Shown: positions 35,476 through 46,111 of the stretch, in pieces
Position numbering within the stretch: the stretch's first letter is position 1
Layout of the letters: each line of letters begins with the position of its first letter
Origin: Brachypodium distachyon
Lineage: Eukaryota; Streptophyta; Magnoliopsida; Poales; Poaceae
Assembly (NCBI RefSeq): GCF_000005505.3
Contig: NC_016134.3
Coordinates: forward strand, 16,660,624 to 16,724,623
Direction: 5' to 3'
DNA length: 64,000 nt
Made by a program: the position numbers and the translations under genes
Notes under the pieces: model-generated
The model's input: only the letters and a program-made list of their open reading frames with translations
What the model was told of the DNA's origin: nothing
Databases searched by the model: none

Positions 35476-36130
35476 AACTTTAGTGCCTCCATTGTGGAAA
35501 AAAAAACCCATGTACGTAGAAAACTTGGAAGCATCACCGGAGTAATTTTTTTGTTAGGCCGCTCTGTAAGTAAAGTGTGACAATTCATGATTTTACGTAA
35601 AACTTGTACCGTCAGAATTATCGCCGAGTTAGAGTTTTCAACTTACAGGTGAAATCCGAGGAATTAGGTCCCTGATTTCACACAGACGCTTCCTTGATTT
35701 CGCAGATTGTGTGGAGTATACAACATAAAGGGGTGGGTACTTTTGGCCAGAAAACGAACCGTACCGAACCCATATAAATCGAACCTTATCGAACTTTAGT
35801 GCCTCCATTGCGGAAAAAAAAACCATGTAGAAAACTTTCTTCTTTGCTTCGCCGAAGCTCTCAAAATCTTGGAAGCATCACCGGACTATTCTTTTTGTTA
35901 GGCCGCTCTATAAGTAATTTGTGATAGATAATGATTCAGTGTAAAACTTGTACTGACAGAATTATGGCTGAGTTAGAGTTTACACCTTACACATGAAATC
36001 TGAGGAATTAGGCCCCTAATTTCACACAGATGCGACCTTGATTTGGCAGATTGCGTAGAGTATACAACATACAGGGGTGGGCAGTTTTGACAAAAAAACG
36101 GAATCACACCGAACCCATACAGACCGAATT
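35476..36130. repeat. 316-bp tandem direct duplication
   Basis: Unit 1 (35476-35791) and unit 2 (35792-36130) both run AACTTTAGTGCCTCCATTG, TTGGAAGCATCACCGGA, GTTAGGCCGCTCT, GAGGAATTAGG, TTTCACACAGA and GTATACAACATA. Identity is about 80% by eye. Unit 2 has an extra TTCTTCTTTGCTTCGCCGAAG segment. Both copies end inside the start of a hAT-like element (AGGGGTGGG). Confidence 0.8.
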
Positions 36131-36547
36131 GTCAGTCTATTTAGGTACCAGGTTTCGGATTGGGTTCTTATTTCTGACACGAGTAGACCACATAAACTGA
36201 AATTTCTGTAAAATCATTAAGCACATGAGCAATTGAGTCTAGTTAACTATTTATGTGTTGTTGCATGCATTCTCAACTATTTATGATTGCCTGATGGTTA
36301 TTTATTATATGTTGTTGCTATTTTTTATTGCTTCATTAATTTGTTATGTTTAATCTACTTTCATCTAAAAAAATCAAGGTGCAATAAGGGTCTCTATATA
36401 TTTCGGTCCGAATAGACCAAACCTAATTAAATGGTAAATTGAGTTTGGTTCTTGTTTTTCCTTCAGGAGTTTGGTTATCATTTTTAGAAATCTGAAATAC
36501 CCTAACACCAACTAGACCAAACCAAAAAGACCGAATGTCCAGGCCTA
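36072..36547. mobile_element. hAT-like non-autonomous element
   Basis: Starts CAGGGGTGGGCAGTTTT and ends AATGTCCAGGCCTA, a related inverted pair typical of grass hAT MITEs. Both ends are followed inward by ACCGAA/TTCGGT-type motifs. Flanks ACAACATA and ACAACTAT look like a diverged 8-bp duplication. Confidence 0.6.
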
Positions 36548-36622
36548 CAACTATTTTTTTACCATGTAACAGTAGGAGAGTCTCCTACCGTAGATATATT
36601 AGCACACAAACCAAAGTTATTA

Positions 36623-36837
36623 CTCCCTCCATTCCACAAAATATCTCATATAATTTTTTTTCTCGTTTATTCCATAATATACCTCGTTTTCTCTTGGCTC
36701 CCGCACCTTGCCAATAACTGCTCACGGTCATTTACTTTTAATTTAATATGAATGATCAGGTACTAGAAACGAGAACTGTCTTGGACTCTTGGTCCAAGTG
36801 CACAAATCTATATGAGATATTGTATGAAATGGATGAG
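36623..36837. repeat. Stowaway/mariner-type MITE
   Basis: TACTCCCTCCATTCCACAAA at the left and AATGGATGAGTA at the right, with ATATCTCATAT / ATATGAGATAT inside as inverted matches. Flanking TA at 36621-36622 and 36838-36839. About 215 bp. Confidence 0.75.
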
Positions 36838-37097
36838 TAGATGATTACAGTGGTGTGAGGCCTACAACCATTCATGAGGGAAACATTTTTCCTAGTGTTA
36901 GATTTCTTTTGGTGGTACATAATGATTCGGCCTTTCGAGACCTGTGACTATTGCTTAGTTGTTTTTTTGTATGATACTCAACAATAATATAATTGTTATG
37001 TACACCATTAGATGCAGAGGCCGAGAGGCTTGAGAGGCTAAGACTGAGAGATCACCCTCCTTTTGTAAACAAGCCAAAAAATACGAACCACAGTATA

Positions 37098-37210
37098 CTC
37101 TCTCCGTCCCATATTAAGTGAATCAAAATTTTTCAAATATGGATGTATCTATATGCAAAAAACGTTTAGATACATGTAATATTTCGATACTTAATATGGG
37201 ACGGAAGGAG
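37098..37210. repeat. Stowaway MITE
   Basis: 113 bp. CTCTCTCCGTCCCATATTAAG and its inverse CTTAATATGGGACGGAAGGAG bound a core with GGATGTATCTATATG and TAGATACATGTAATATTTCG. TA flanks at 37096-37097 and 37211-37212. Confidence 0.9.
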
Positions 37211-38143
37211 TATATAGCTTATACCAATAATTAACCAACGAGAAACTTTCTGAAGTGGCGAAAACAAAACAGCAAGAATTTGTAGCGGGTATAAACTTGC
37301 TTGCCCTCAAACAGACGTTTATCCCTCCAAGCAAGCAATGGCACTGCCATCTTTTTTTTCTTTTACCAAAAGACTAGTCGCTTTTTACTCGTCAACGATG
37401 ATAGCCCGTTGCGTAGCATCAGATTCACGACGCACCTGCAACAATGAGCAAGTTGCGTGGAACGTCGATCGCCTTAATGTTGCATTCTGGCAGTCGGCCG
37501 GCAGATGATAGTGTCTACCAATAACATGTACGGAGTACTATCCAAATTGCATTCTGGCAGATGAATTTGGTTTCCTATCAACCTCCGTGACACCATCGCA
37601 TCACGCTAATTTTATGAGAAAAAAAACGTCAAATCATGCGCGCGCACACTTTGAATAAACCCTTTGCTAATTATCGACCGAAAACTCCCGACCGCGCGCC
37701 CCTGACAAAACAGCGCATACGGTTTCCCCGAAGAAACACTTGCGGTTTTCACAGGAGGCCGTTGCCCAAGGATGACTGACGCCAATGGCAATTTGCGTGG
37801 AACGTGCGCGGACTGGTCCGGAAGTGTTCAACGAACGGCCGCCCGGGAGCCTGGGACTGGGAGAACGTGGGAGAAGCGCCGAGACGACGGAAGAGCTCGC
37901 TCCCGGCCAAAAGGCCGCCGCGCGGCGCGTTGAACCCCCCGAAATCCAATCATGCATCCAAATCGGCCGCGTTGGCATGCATCCCCCATGTGGCGGCCGG
38001 CCGGCGCCAGCACAGCATGCATGCTGTACGACGTACGTACAGCGAGCTTTGTTAGCTTTTCGACACACGCGCGCGCGTGTATCATTGCGAGTCGTTACTC
38101 CGCTGACCAGAGAGAGACAAGAGTCGGGTGCCAAACCTGTTTA
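37211..38143. other. Intergenic; GC-rich block with short palindromes
   Basis: 37660-38130 is GC-rich with overlapping frames on both strands, none recognised. It contains CTGTACG-ACGTA-CGTACAG (about 38023-38041) and an alternating ACACGCGCGCGCGTGT tract (38065-38080). ATTGCATTCTGGCAG.. recurs at about 37480 and 37547. Confidence 0.4.
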
Positions 38144-38865
38144 GGCCCCGTTTGGATTGCAGTATTTTCATAGAAAAAACATAGGATGTGTGATTCCTAT
38201 GGAATTGAAACATTTGGACCGTTTGGAATGTAGGAATGGGTATGGGAACTTTACAGGATAGGAATTCATTTCCTTTGCTTTCACGGGAATTCCATGGGAA
38301 TATAAACATCCACTAGCATCTCATTTTTTCACTCGCGCGCGCAAGACTAGGAAGCTTGTGAGTGCCGATGCATGTGAGCTGTGGCATGCAGAGCGCGTCA
38401 TGGCGTGGGAACTGGGGAAGAACGGCAGCACCAGCCCGTACTAGTAGAGGAGAAAGTAGCCCGTACTGGAGGAGAAAGTAAGAGAGAGGAAGAGGGGGAG
38501 GGGGGAAGAGAGAGGAGAGAGAGATTAGTTGAAGATATGCCAATTAATAAAATATATGACGGTTATTCTATCAACTTGATTAGGAAATATGTCGATAATT
38601 TTACTATATTTTTCATGTGTTCCAAACTTTCATTACAAGTTTTTTATCATTATCTAATACAGGGAAAATGAAATGATTAATTTTAACCATATTTTATGCT
38701 TATGTAGATATATTCCTGTGTTTTCAGTTTCCTGAGTTCCAAACATGTTTTTGTAAAACTTTTCTGTGTTTTTGATTCCTCTGTTTTGCACATGCATTCC
38801 TTTCCTATCCTTGTGTTTTTTTTTTCTATTCCTGTGTTTTGAATTCCTGTGTTCCAATCCGTTTG
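38144..38865. repeat. Probable Tourist/Harbinger-type MITE derivative
   Basis: Begins GGCCCCGTTTGGATTGCAG and ends near TTCCAATCCGTTTG. The inner TTCCTATGGAATTG and GGAATGTAGGAATGGG phrases are mirrored by ATTCCTTTCCTATCC near the right end. Termini are imperfect and the middle is purine-rich (38430-38530). Confidence 0.45.
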
Positions 38866-38908
38866 TCGAGTGTTTACTAGTCTGACATCCTGTTCGCAAA
38901 TTGCAAGT

Positions 38909-39733
38909 CAGGGTGGGCGTCGGGTTAGACCGAACCGATCGGTTCGGTTCCTTGGGTTTTTAAGAAATTCGGTTCCTGGAAAAAAGCGACCGATCGGTTC
39001 CTTCTGGATCTGCTAACCGAAAATTCGGTTACTCTAAATTTCGGTTCGGTTCTCGGTTTTAACCGAACAAAACTGAAACATGTAAAAAATGATAGAAGAA
39101 AGGGCGCCGATGTTCCTCGATAGAGGTCGCTGCAGGCGCGCTGCTTCCTAGTCTGATGGCCGCCGATGCGCCATGCCAGCTGCTGTAGCTTGTAGGGAGA
39201 TGGAGGTGGGGGACGGGGATGAGTTGATGGAGGCGAGCTGAGGACGGGATTGAGGCCAGAGAGGAGTTGGTGTGGCGCCGCCGGCCACTGGGAGATCAGG
39301 AGACGAGAGGTCGATGGAGTAGAGATCGGGAGAAGAGGAGGGAAATCGTGAGAGAGGGAAGGGTCGGGCTGGTTGAGCTAGGGTTTGGGACTTGGGAGAA
39401 CGACACGAGGAGAGGATCAGGACTCGGGAGGGAGACATGGAGTTGGCGTACGTCTCGTTGTCGGGCAGGGAATCGGGAGGCTGGGCTGGATTGGATAATA
39501 GCTGTGGCTTGATGGGCTGGGCTGAATTTTAATGGGCCTATTAATTAATATTGTTCGGTCAGTTCGGGTAATTTCGGTTAACCGAGGCCCGTGACCGAAC
39601 TGACCGAAAATAGATTGGTTCTTTGGAATTCAAAACCGAGTTTCTAATCGGTTTTTCGGTTTCGGATCCATCGGTTTCTGTTTCCGGTTCTTCGGGTCTC
39701 GGTCTCAGTTTCTCGGTTTTTATACCCACCCTG
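38909..39733. mobile_element. Non-autonomous hAT-like element, 825 bp
   Basis: Terminal inverted pair CAGGGTGGGC / TACCCACCCTG, flanked on both sides by AATTGCAAGT (38899-38908, 39734-39743). Sub-terminal regions are dense in CGGTTCGGTT / AACCGAA motifs, which may bind transposase. The GC-rich centre (39100-39500) has frames on both strands with no transposase. The flank match is 10 bp rather than the usual 8. Confidence 0.85.
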
Positions 39734-39743
39734 AATTGCAAGT

Positions 39744-40448
39744 GCTGAACGGGCTGGAGCTTGTCCGAACCGAACGAACATCCGACCGACCCTTGGATGG
39801 CATCTGGTGCGGAGCTCAGCGTACAATTCCTCTGTCGCGACAGTTTTATTTTAGATCAAGTTTTTTTTTTCCAGAATCACACGCAACTTTATTCAAACTC
39901 GGAAACCATTACGGATACCGTGCTTCGGATCTTAGACGGAAAACTACAAAGTAACTCTTATGACACGGATACAGTGCTTCACATGTAACATATTCTCAAT
40001 TGTATCAACCTTTGCAACACAAAATATTCTCCAAGTTTCAGTGAAAAGGAGAACAATTAGAATGGACCGGCAACATCGCCACTCGTAGCCATGCACGAAC
40101 TTGACTATCTTTAGATATTTCAAAAAAAAAAACCTTTAGTCGCCCCTCTAAAACGATGAGAAGCCGTAAGCGTTGAATGTAGTTGGGCCGGTATTGATAC
40201 CCTAAAGATACATGTGGTCAAATCACAAGATTTTCGTGAGAACACCAGAGAATGACTCCAAAGCCACATAACATCAGACCAACAAAATCATCATGACACA
40301 CTGACAAAGACTCATCTAATCTATATGAACGGATCTGTGAGGATACACACTCAAAATCCGCATGATCGGACACATCGAATATGTGGGAGTAAAATTCTCT
40401 AGCCCCGTGGCATTGCCCAAAAAGGCACCACCGCACAGAGGAAGAACC
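39744..40448. other. Intergenic sequence, nothing recognised
   Basis: No gene-like frame and no clear repeat structure. Confidence 0.35.
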
Positions 40449-41365
40449 TGTTAGAATTCGGTGGGCCTGATCAGCCTAAACCCAAGCTTTAATAAATTTT
40501 GAAAATCTCAAAAGCCCATGAGAGGAGTGGAAATGGGAATACTATCACCTTGCTAGTTTAGAGTGAGTAAGACCAACATATAAGGGATGTTGTTTCTCAC
40601 CTAGTAAGCAAGTGAGCAAAGGGAAATCCCCACGCGCGCTCCTCCTCCTCCGCTCGCCTCGCCACGACGCGCGCGCCACGTTTCGTGGATCGAGTTCGAG
40701 GCCAAGCCGTGTCGGTGCGGGGCCGGGCTTCTTATCTTTTTGTCACGCGCGTGAGGTATTTTTGAAATCTGTTACGGACGTGTGCAGATTTTGTGAAGTC
40801 GGAGGTTTCCTAAAGCAAATCGACCTATACCTGCGTGACTATATATACAGCCGCCCCGTCCCTCGGTACGCAACACAACCGAGTTAGCGTTTCGCCTGCC
40901 TCTCGCTCATGCGCCGTCTTCGTAGTCTACTCCATCCCGAGCGCCAGCGTGCACCGGCGAACGGGAGAGCAGGTCTCCGGAACCTTTCGCCTTTGCGATC
41001 CTGTACGGGAGAGGACGAATAAGGTTTTTAGGAAGCGCTCCGCGCGACTGCTTGCTTCCGCCACCACGGGTCGTCTACTGTCCAAGTCGGGCGGTGCTAC
41101 GTGCCGCCGTCTTCGTCACCAGTAACGTCGTCAAGTCAACTCGATCGTCATCACAGCTTCTTCCTCTTCATCGAAGCAGTACGTAATCCGTGATCCAATC
41201 TACAGTTTAGCGATGATCTGCGAGTTCATATTGCTCTTCATTGAACTGTTAAATACTTCTAGTATTTTCGAGATGCATGTGTTAGTTGCTACCGTCGTCA
41301 TGATCTATATTCTGGAATTACTCATTAAATTGTTTTTCTCGAAGAAATTGCTTAATTTTCTAACA
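40449..41365 (+). mobile_element. Solo LTR, 917 bp (Ty1/copia-like)
   Basis: Ends TGTTAG..CTAACA form a perfect 6-bp inverted pair. Flanks GAACC and TAACC are a near-identical 5-bp duplication. CTATATATACAG at about 40840 is a likely TATA box with a C/G-rich leader after it. No internal domain remains. The copia label rests on general resemblance of the TGTTAGAATTCGGTGGGCC start to copia LTRs. Confidence 0.78.
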
Positions 41366-41818
41366 TAACCTGAGTATCTTTATTCTCGACGGCATCGCAC
41401 CCTCCGCCGTAGTGTTGCCAATGAAAATCACAAAACTCGTAAAACTAAAAAAATTTCAAAGCGTCTAGGAGCACCCGAGGTTCCCCCCACCTTACGGCGC
41501 CAAGATGGCGAGGGGAACCGGCAAATCCTGACGGTGCGCTACCTCAAAACCCTAAAACCCTGTAACCCTAAGTTTCTCCGTCCGTCTCCGTGGCACGTCG
41601 AATACTATTTCTGCCAGTGGCCATCAAGTTTTTTATTTGAACCGTTCTCAATGTGGCTCCATCAGGAGCAGTGTTTTCCGGTTTTCATTTTGGAGAAAGG
41701 CTTTTGTACACACACTGAGTTGAGTTGGGCCACGTAGAATGAATGAAGCCCACTTGCGGCCTGACGCGAGGCTGAACTGGAGCCGGGAACGGCGGGAGCG
41801 ACAGTCTCGATGGTTTAG
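41366..41818. other. Sequence upstream of the U6 locus
   Basis: 41541-41575 contains AAACCCTAAAACCCTGTAACCC, a cluster of telo-box-like repeats. Otherwise nothing recognised. Confidence 0.4.
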
Positions 41819-41860
41819 TGACACATCGGCTACGGAGGTTTGATCCTACCAGTTTACAAG
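41819..41860 (+). promoter_or_regulatory. Plant snRNA-type promoter: USE-like box and TATA-like box
   Basis: TGACACATCG at 41819-41828 matches the plant snRNA upstream sequence element TCCCACATCG at 8 of 10 positions. A weak TATA-like TTTACAA sits at 41853-41859. The 24-bp gap between boxes and the 24-30 bp from TATA to +1 are the spacing known for Pol III plant snRNA genes. Confidence 0.6.
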
Positions 41861-41882
41861 CTTCCTCGCTGCAGCATGATTC

Positions 41883-41976
41883 GTCCCTTCGGGGACATCC
41901 GATAAAATTGGAACAAAGCGGAGAAAATTAGCATGCCCCCGCGCAAGGATGACACGCACAAATCGAGAAATGATCC
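41883..41976 (+). ncRNA. U6: U6 spliceosomal snRNA, divergent copy
   Basis: The 5' stem-loop GTCCCTTCGGGGACATCC is perfect. GATAAAATTGGAAC, ATTAGCATG, GCGCAAGGATGACACGCA and AATCGAGAAATG follow in canonical order. U6 pairs with the 5' splice site and U2 in the spliceosome core. Differences from the near-invariant plant U6: the ACAGAGA box reads GCGGAGA (41918-41924), the internal stem-loop lacks one T and has G to C, and the 3' end is shorter (about 94 nt versus 102). The AGC triad (41930-41932) is kept. It is either a decaying gene copy or a variant; promoter spacing and the T-run argue against a processed pseudogene. Confidence 0.88.
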
Positions 41977-41985
41977 TTTTTTTTT
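41977..41985 (+). terminator. Pol III terminator (T9)
   Basis: Nine consecutive T directly after the U6 3' end. Confidence 0.8.
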
Positions 41986-42990
41986 AGATTTTGCGCGGTG
42001 GTTATTTTCTCTCGCGGATATGCCCCTGAAGCCTTTTCTTTCTCGTCCTTGTGTCTTTTCTTCTCTTAGAGAAAGATCCTCGCTTCTGTGTGCTTTTTAT
42101 GTTCTCTCAGCCTCATGGAGCCTTCCGTTCTCGCCATTGTCTTACCAATTGGTCCTTACTGTTTTATTAAGTCCATATGTTACGAAAATCCTAGCAAAGC
42201 TTACTGGGTTCTGCAACATTTCTTCGAGCCTGTTATTACGTCCTTGCCAATCAGACCTCAAAAAGATATTCACCAAGGAACAGAGAAATGCACGTGATCC
42301 ATTATCTTCGCGGAAGATTCCCAGGATAGATATTTCCAATGCAAGAAAGCATGAGATCTGTTATTTAGTTATGTTAGGGACATATACAAAGAAAAAGAAC
42401 CAGTGCTCACTCAGCACTCAATGAACAAATTTTAATTAAAAATACATTTCATTGCATGTATCTTGAAAGCACTACCATCATTTGAATTGTTCAGCAGAGG
42501 TAGCTAAACATGAACGAAAGGTCTCCAGCACAGGCTCTTGGCCTTCAAATATATAAAATGTAGCAGGAAATCTCCAAGATATTCTTTAAGAAAAAAAGAA
42601 AAATCTCCAAGACAAGGTTCTGCTACCATTTTCCAGAAGCTAGAATGAGAAAGATTTGGCATAAAAAACCATCAGAACTGGGAGTCTGAGAATATATGAA
42701 AAGAATAACCACTCACCAACCAAGATGATTTCAGTTCGTATATTTATCATATCTTGTATTGTATCGGGAATAGGTACACAATTCATTGAAAAAATACACT
42801 ATTTATATATGCATCATTTGACTATATACACTTAAGGAAAGCTTTAGTTGGATCTATCGACGCTCCAACCATAAAAGCTGTGGTTGCCATGTACACCATA
42901 TACTTTTTTGTTTCAAACTTCTTACTGAGCAGTCAGTCAGTCATATCTGAGATCAGAGTAACTAAAATTACTGATCTTCACAACCAGATA
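41986..42990. other. Intergenic sequence downstream of U6
   Basis: A long open frame (41933-42424) overlaps the U6 RNA and has no recognisable domain; I treat it as chance. The rest is AT-rich. Confidence 0.4.
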
Positions 42991-43277
42991 AGTAAGGACG
43001 GAGCCAAAATGGAGGCTCAGTGAAGAAATGATGGGGCACGTGAAAATAAAAAGCATACCCGGCCAATCGACAAGCAGCAGCATTTGATTCTGCCGAAATG
43101 ATCCGTACTACGTAACGTGGGGGTTTCAGTAATGCCTTCAACTCTTCTATTTCTGGGCATGGAATGAGTGAACAGCAGAGGAAATAGGTGCGACTCCAGT
43201 ATGATAGTAATTGGTTGATGGCTCTCAGCAATTCTGATCCCTTCACGACAAGCAGCTGCAAAAGTAATGCCAGCCAT

Positions 43278-43725
43278 CTTCTATATTTAAGTAGGAGAAA
43301 CCTACTATTTGATTTCTTTCAACATGCAAGCATGCCAAATCATCACACCATTAATTTGTTCACACCTATTTAGTGGAAAACTCATATTTTTTGCACATGC
43401 ATGCATGTTACTTTTCATCAAGCTATTTTTACTAAGTGAAGAATCTATAATCTATCATGCACTCCACATCATCACACCATTAATTTGTTCACATCTATAT
43501 AGTGAAAAACTCATATTTTTTGCACATGCATGCATGCTATTTTTCATCGAGCTATTTTCACTAAGTGAAAAATCTATAATCTATCATACAATTTCATTAT
43601 ACACATTTATACATTTTCACTAGATACTTTTTTGTTGCTATTTTTCACTCATGTATGTTCTCAACAATGTGTGTTCACGTATGTTAACTAAAAATTTCCG
43701 CAACAACGTGCGGGACATCATCTAA
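43278..43725 (+). mobile_element. Helitron-like insert
   Basis: The 3' end shows a CCGCA-ACAACG-TGCGG hairpin (43698-43713), then ACATCATCTAA before a host T, as expected for Helitron CTRR-T ends. The 5' end (TCTTCTATATTTAAG after an A, about 43278) is a guess. Non-coding, about 450 bp. It breaks the RNase H-like exon. Confidence 0.6.
43341..43600. repeat. 129-bp tandem duplication within the Helitron-like insert
   Basis: CATCACACCATTAATTTGTT begins at 43341 and again at 43470. Both copies carry TATTTTTTGCACATGCATGC and AAGTGAARAATCTATAATCT. Identity is about 90%. Confidence 0.85.
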
Positions 43726-46111
43726 TTCTATAAATTTTTGCACCGACGAATTTCGCCGTGTTGTCATTCCTAATCAGCACCGCTACACCACCTTCAGTGC
43801 CATCTTGTTCAATAAAAGAACCCAGGTTCAACCTAAGTATCACCGGATCTGGTTGGTATACTTCTGATGCAGGCCTCATTCCTTCGATATTGACACTGGG
43901 CAGCACTGCGACATGACATAGACTTTCATGCATATGTAGTTTCCACCTGGAAATGACACAAACGTTATAAAAGAACTAACCTTCTCTATTTTGCGACAGC
44001 ATCTGTGGAGTGAATTTTTCAGGACCAGGTTGGTGTGCATGTAGTACTCCGGTCACAGGTGTACCATAGTTTCTCTGTTCCAGCTCCTGTGGAGGAACAG
44101 TATTCTGCATCAACTCATGTGGAGCCACTTGCCCTGATCCAGGTGTATACAGAGACAGTAGTGCAGATGCCGGTGCTGGAAAAACATCAATGTTAGACAA
44201 CACATACCCCCAACAGTCGAACGAAGATATTGCTGCAATATAGTTTGTTTCTTCTCATGATTGGTTTTATTTCGTACAGGAGAGAATATTGCAAGAGAAA
44301 ACTAAGGAATAATGCAACCAGTTAGTCATACTTTACTTCAAGCGGTCAAATTTATGCATTTGCATAAACGGTACTGTTAATAAGAGGGGCAACGAAGGTA
44401 GACATCTGCAGCAGCATCTTTTATGTGGGCATAGCTGGACCAGAAATGTTTTAAGCGAACTAGAAAAAAGTTTCACTGGATCCTGTTCCTTTGCCCTCGT
44501 AGGACCCATATGCCACGGTTGCTTGATCATGCATATATTCAAGTAGAAAACATACATAAAAGTGTATCTCTGAATAATCTCATAATATGTATGGAGAAAT
44601 GGCTGAAACAGTGCCACGACTTGATACTAAATCATAAATCTGAATAACAGAATAAGGGCATTTAAGGTTAACCAGGTATCTAGATATATTTGGCAACAAT
44701 AGCATTGTATTACAAAAAAATAAATTAAATCAACATAGGAGACGTGAGGCATACTACGGTACGGAGCAAGATAGTTGTCAGCACTAATTATAATTAAACA
44801 GGTGAAGCTTACAAGGCATCAGAATTTCGTTTTCTCATTATGAACTTTCATGTAAATTAGGACAAACAACACAAACCATTTGTACGTGACAAATGTTGGG
44901 TAACCCAACAGGAAATGGTACTAACCAACAGGAAAATTATAGCGCGGGTCATTTGCTGAAGCAGGAGCCAGGCTAAAAGCTGATGTTTGGTTAAATGTTC
45001 GAGCATGTCTGACAGGAAAATTGATCACTACATACATGAGACATGATGATTAGTGTAACTGCACACTTACATGACAAAACTGTAGAGTAAGAAAGAAGGA
45101 AACATTTACTAACCAGCATTCGAATCTATCTGCTGCGGAGGAAATGTCATGGCAGGAATCCTCGAACCAGGAGCAGATGATTGCTTAAGCATCGCAGAAT
45201 GTCTGAGCACTGCACACATGAGACATGATGATCAGGATAAAGACATACTTAAGCTACATAAATGTATAGAAGCAAACAAGAAGATTTACTCACCATCATT
45301 TGAGTTTGCTTGCATTGGAGTAAATGTTGCTCCAGGAATCGTCGAGCTAGAAACAGATAATTGATTAAGCACCGGAGCATCTCTTAGCACTGCACACATG
45401 CAACATAATGATTATTCAAAATTCATGGTTCAAACAGAAGTAAAACACAGAATCTAGCTATAAAATCACTACTTGCTTCATGAATTGTTGTCATCATTCA
45501 AGAATATGTACTAGAATGGAGTGCTTGCATGTAACAGAGTTCAACTGTTCAGCTGGATCTCAAACGTGTTGTTCAGAAATAGCATAGAGCTACGTCATAA
45601 ATATGTTATTTGTTTGATATAATCAGAAAATAAAATTATTTCAACTAGATCAGTGCAAAACTTTGAATTCTGTATTTGCATCTATTCAGATGGAGTACGA
45701 GAGTAAGCGTTAGATACATGACGAGGAGCGACAAACAGAAACCTTGCCAACAAGTATATCTACCATAGGTGTACGTTGACTGCAGAATACTTGCTGAATA
45801 AACGAGGCCATGGCAAGTTGTTAACTTTAGTTTCTCCTAGCAAACATTCATCTTAGAAAGCCTTTTCTGATAGAGTAGATAGAAGTTTGAGAAATAATGA
45901 ATTATCTGAAAGACAGGGTAAGAAAATTGTATGCATAAGGCATTTTTCATTGAAGATAAGCATGGTAGTAGAAAAAATAATCCATAACTGACAAAAATGT
46001 AGAGCAAGAAAGCAGGAAACATTTACTAACCAGCGTTCAAATTTGTCTGCTGCGGAGGAAATGTCATGGCAGTAATCTTTGAACCAGGAGCAGATGATTG
46101 ATTAAGCATTG

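Larger units (their letters stand above)
42998..46111 (-). pseudogene. Decayed gene with repeated short exons and an RNase H-like (RVT_3) C-terminus
   Basis: Minus-strand exon-like blocks with AG/GT borders: 46031-46111 (cut by an insertion), 45295-45389, 45114-45209, 44926-45008, 43981-44175, 43727-43946 and about 42998-43277. The three short blocks at 46.0, 45.3 and 45.1 kb are copies of one another (LKQSSAPGSRIPAMTFPPQQ-type peptide). The last two blocks resemble an RNase H-like domain (RLNLGSFIEQDGTEGGVAVL, then CREGIRIAESHQ and IISAESNAAACRLAGYA). Catalytic acids are missing: LNLGSF lacks the Asp of LNVDGSF, and ILESH replaces ILESD. A Helitron-like insert splits the domain and a frameshift lies near 43170. 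Function of the N-terminal repeats is unknown. Confidence 0.62.

Noticed and set aside
37667..38144. Overlapping 119- and 155-codon frames
   Set aside because: GC-rich DNA gives open frames in several phases; no similarity or splice signals that I recognise.
41541..41575. Interstitial telomere repeat
   Set aside because: Only a few imperfect AAACCCTAA-like units; better read as telo-box-like sequence than telomeric DNA.
41933..42424. 163-codon frame downstream of U6
   Set aside because: It begins inside the U6 RNA, runs through the Pol III T-run, and has no domain or splice context.
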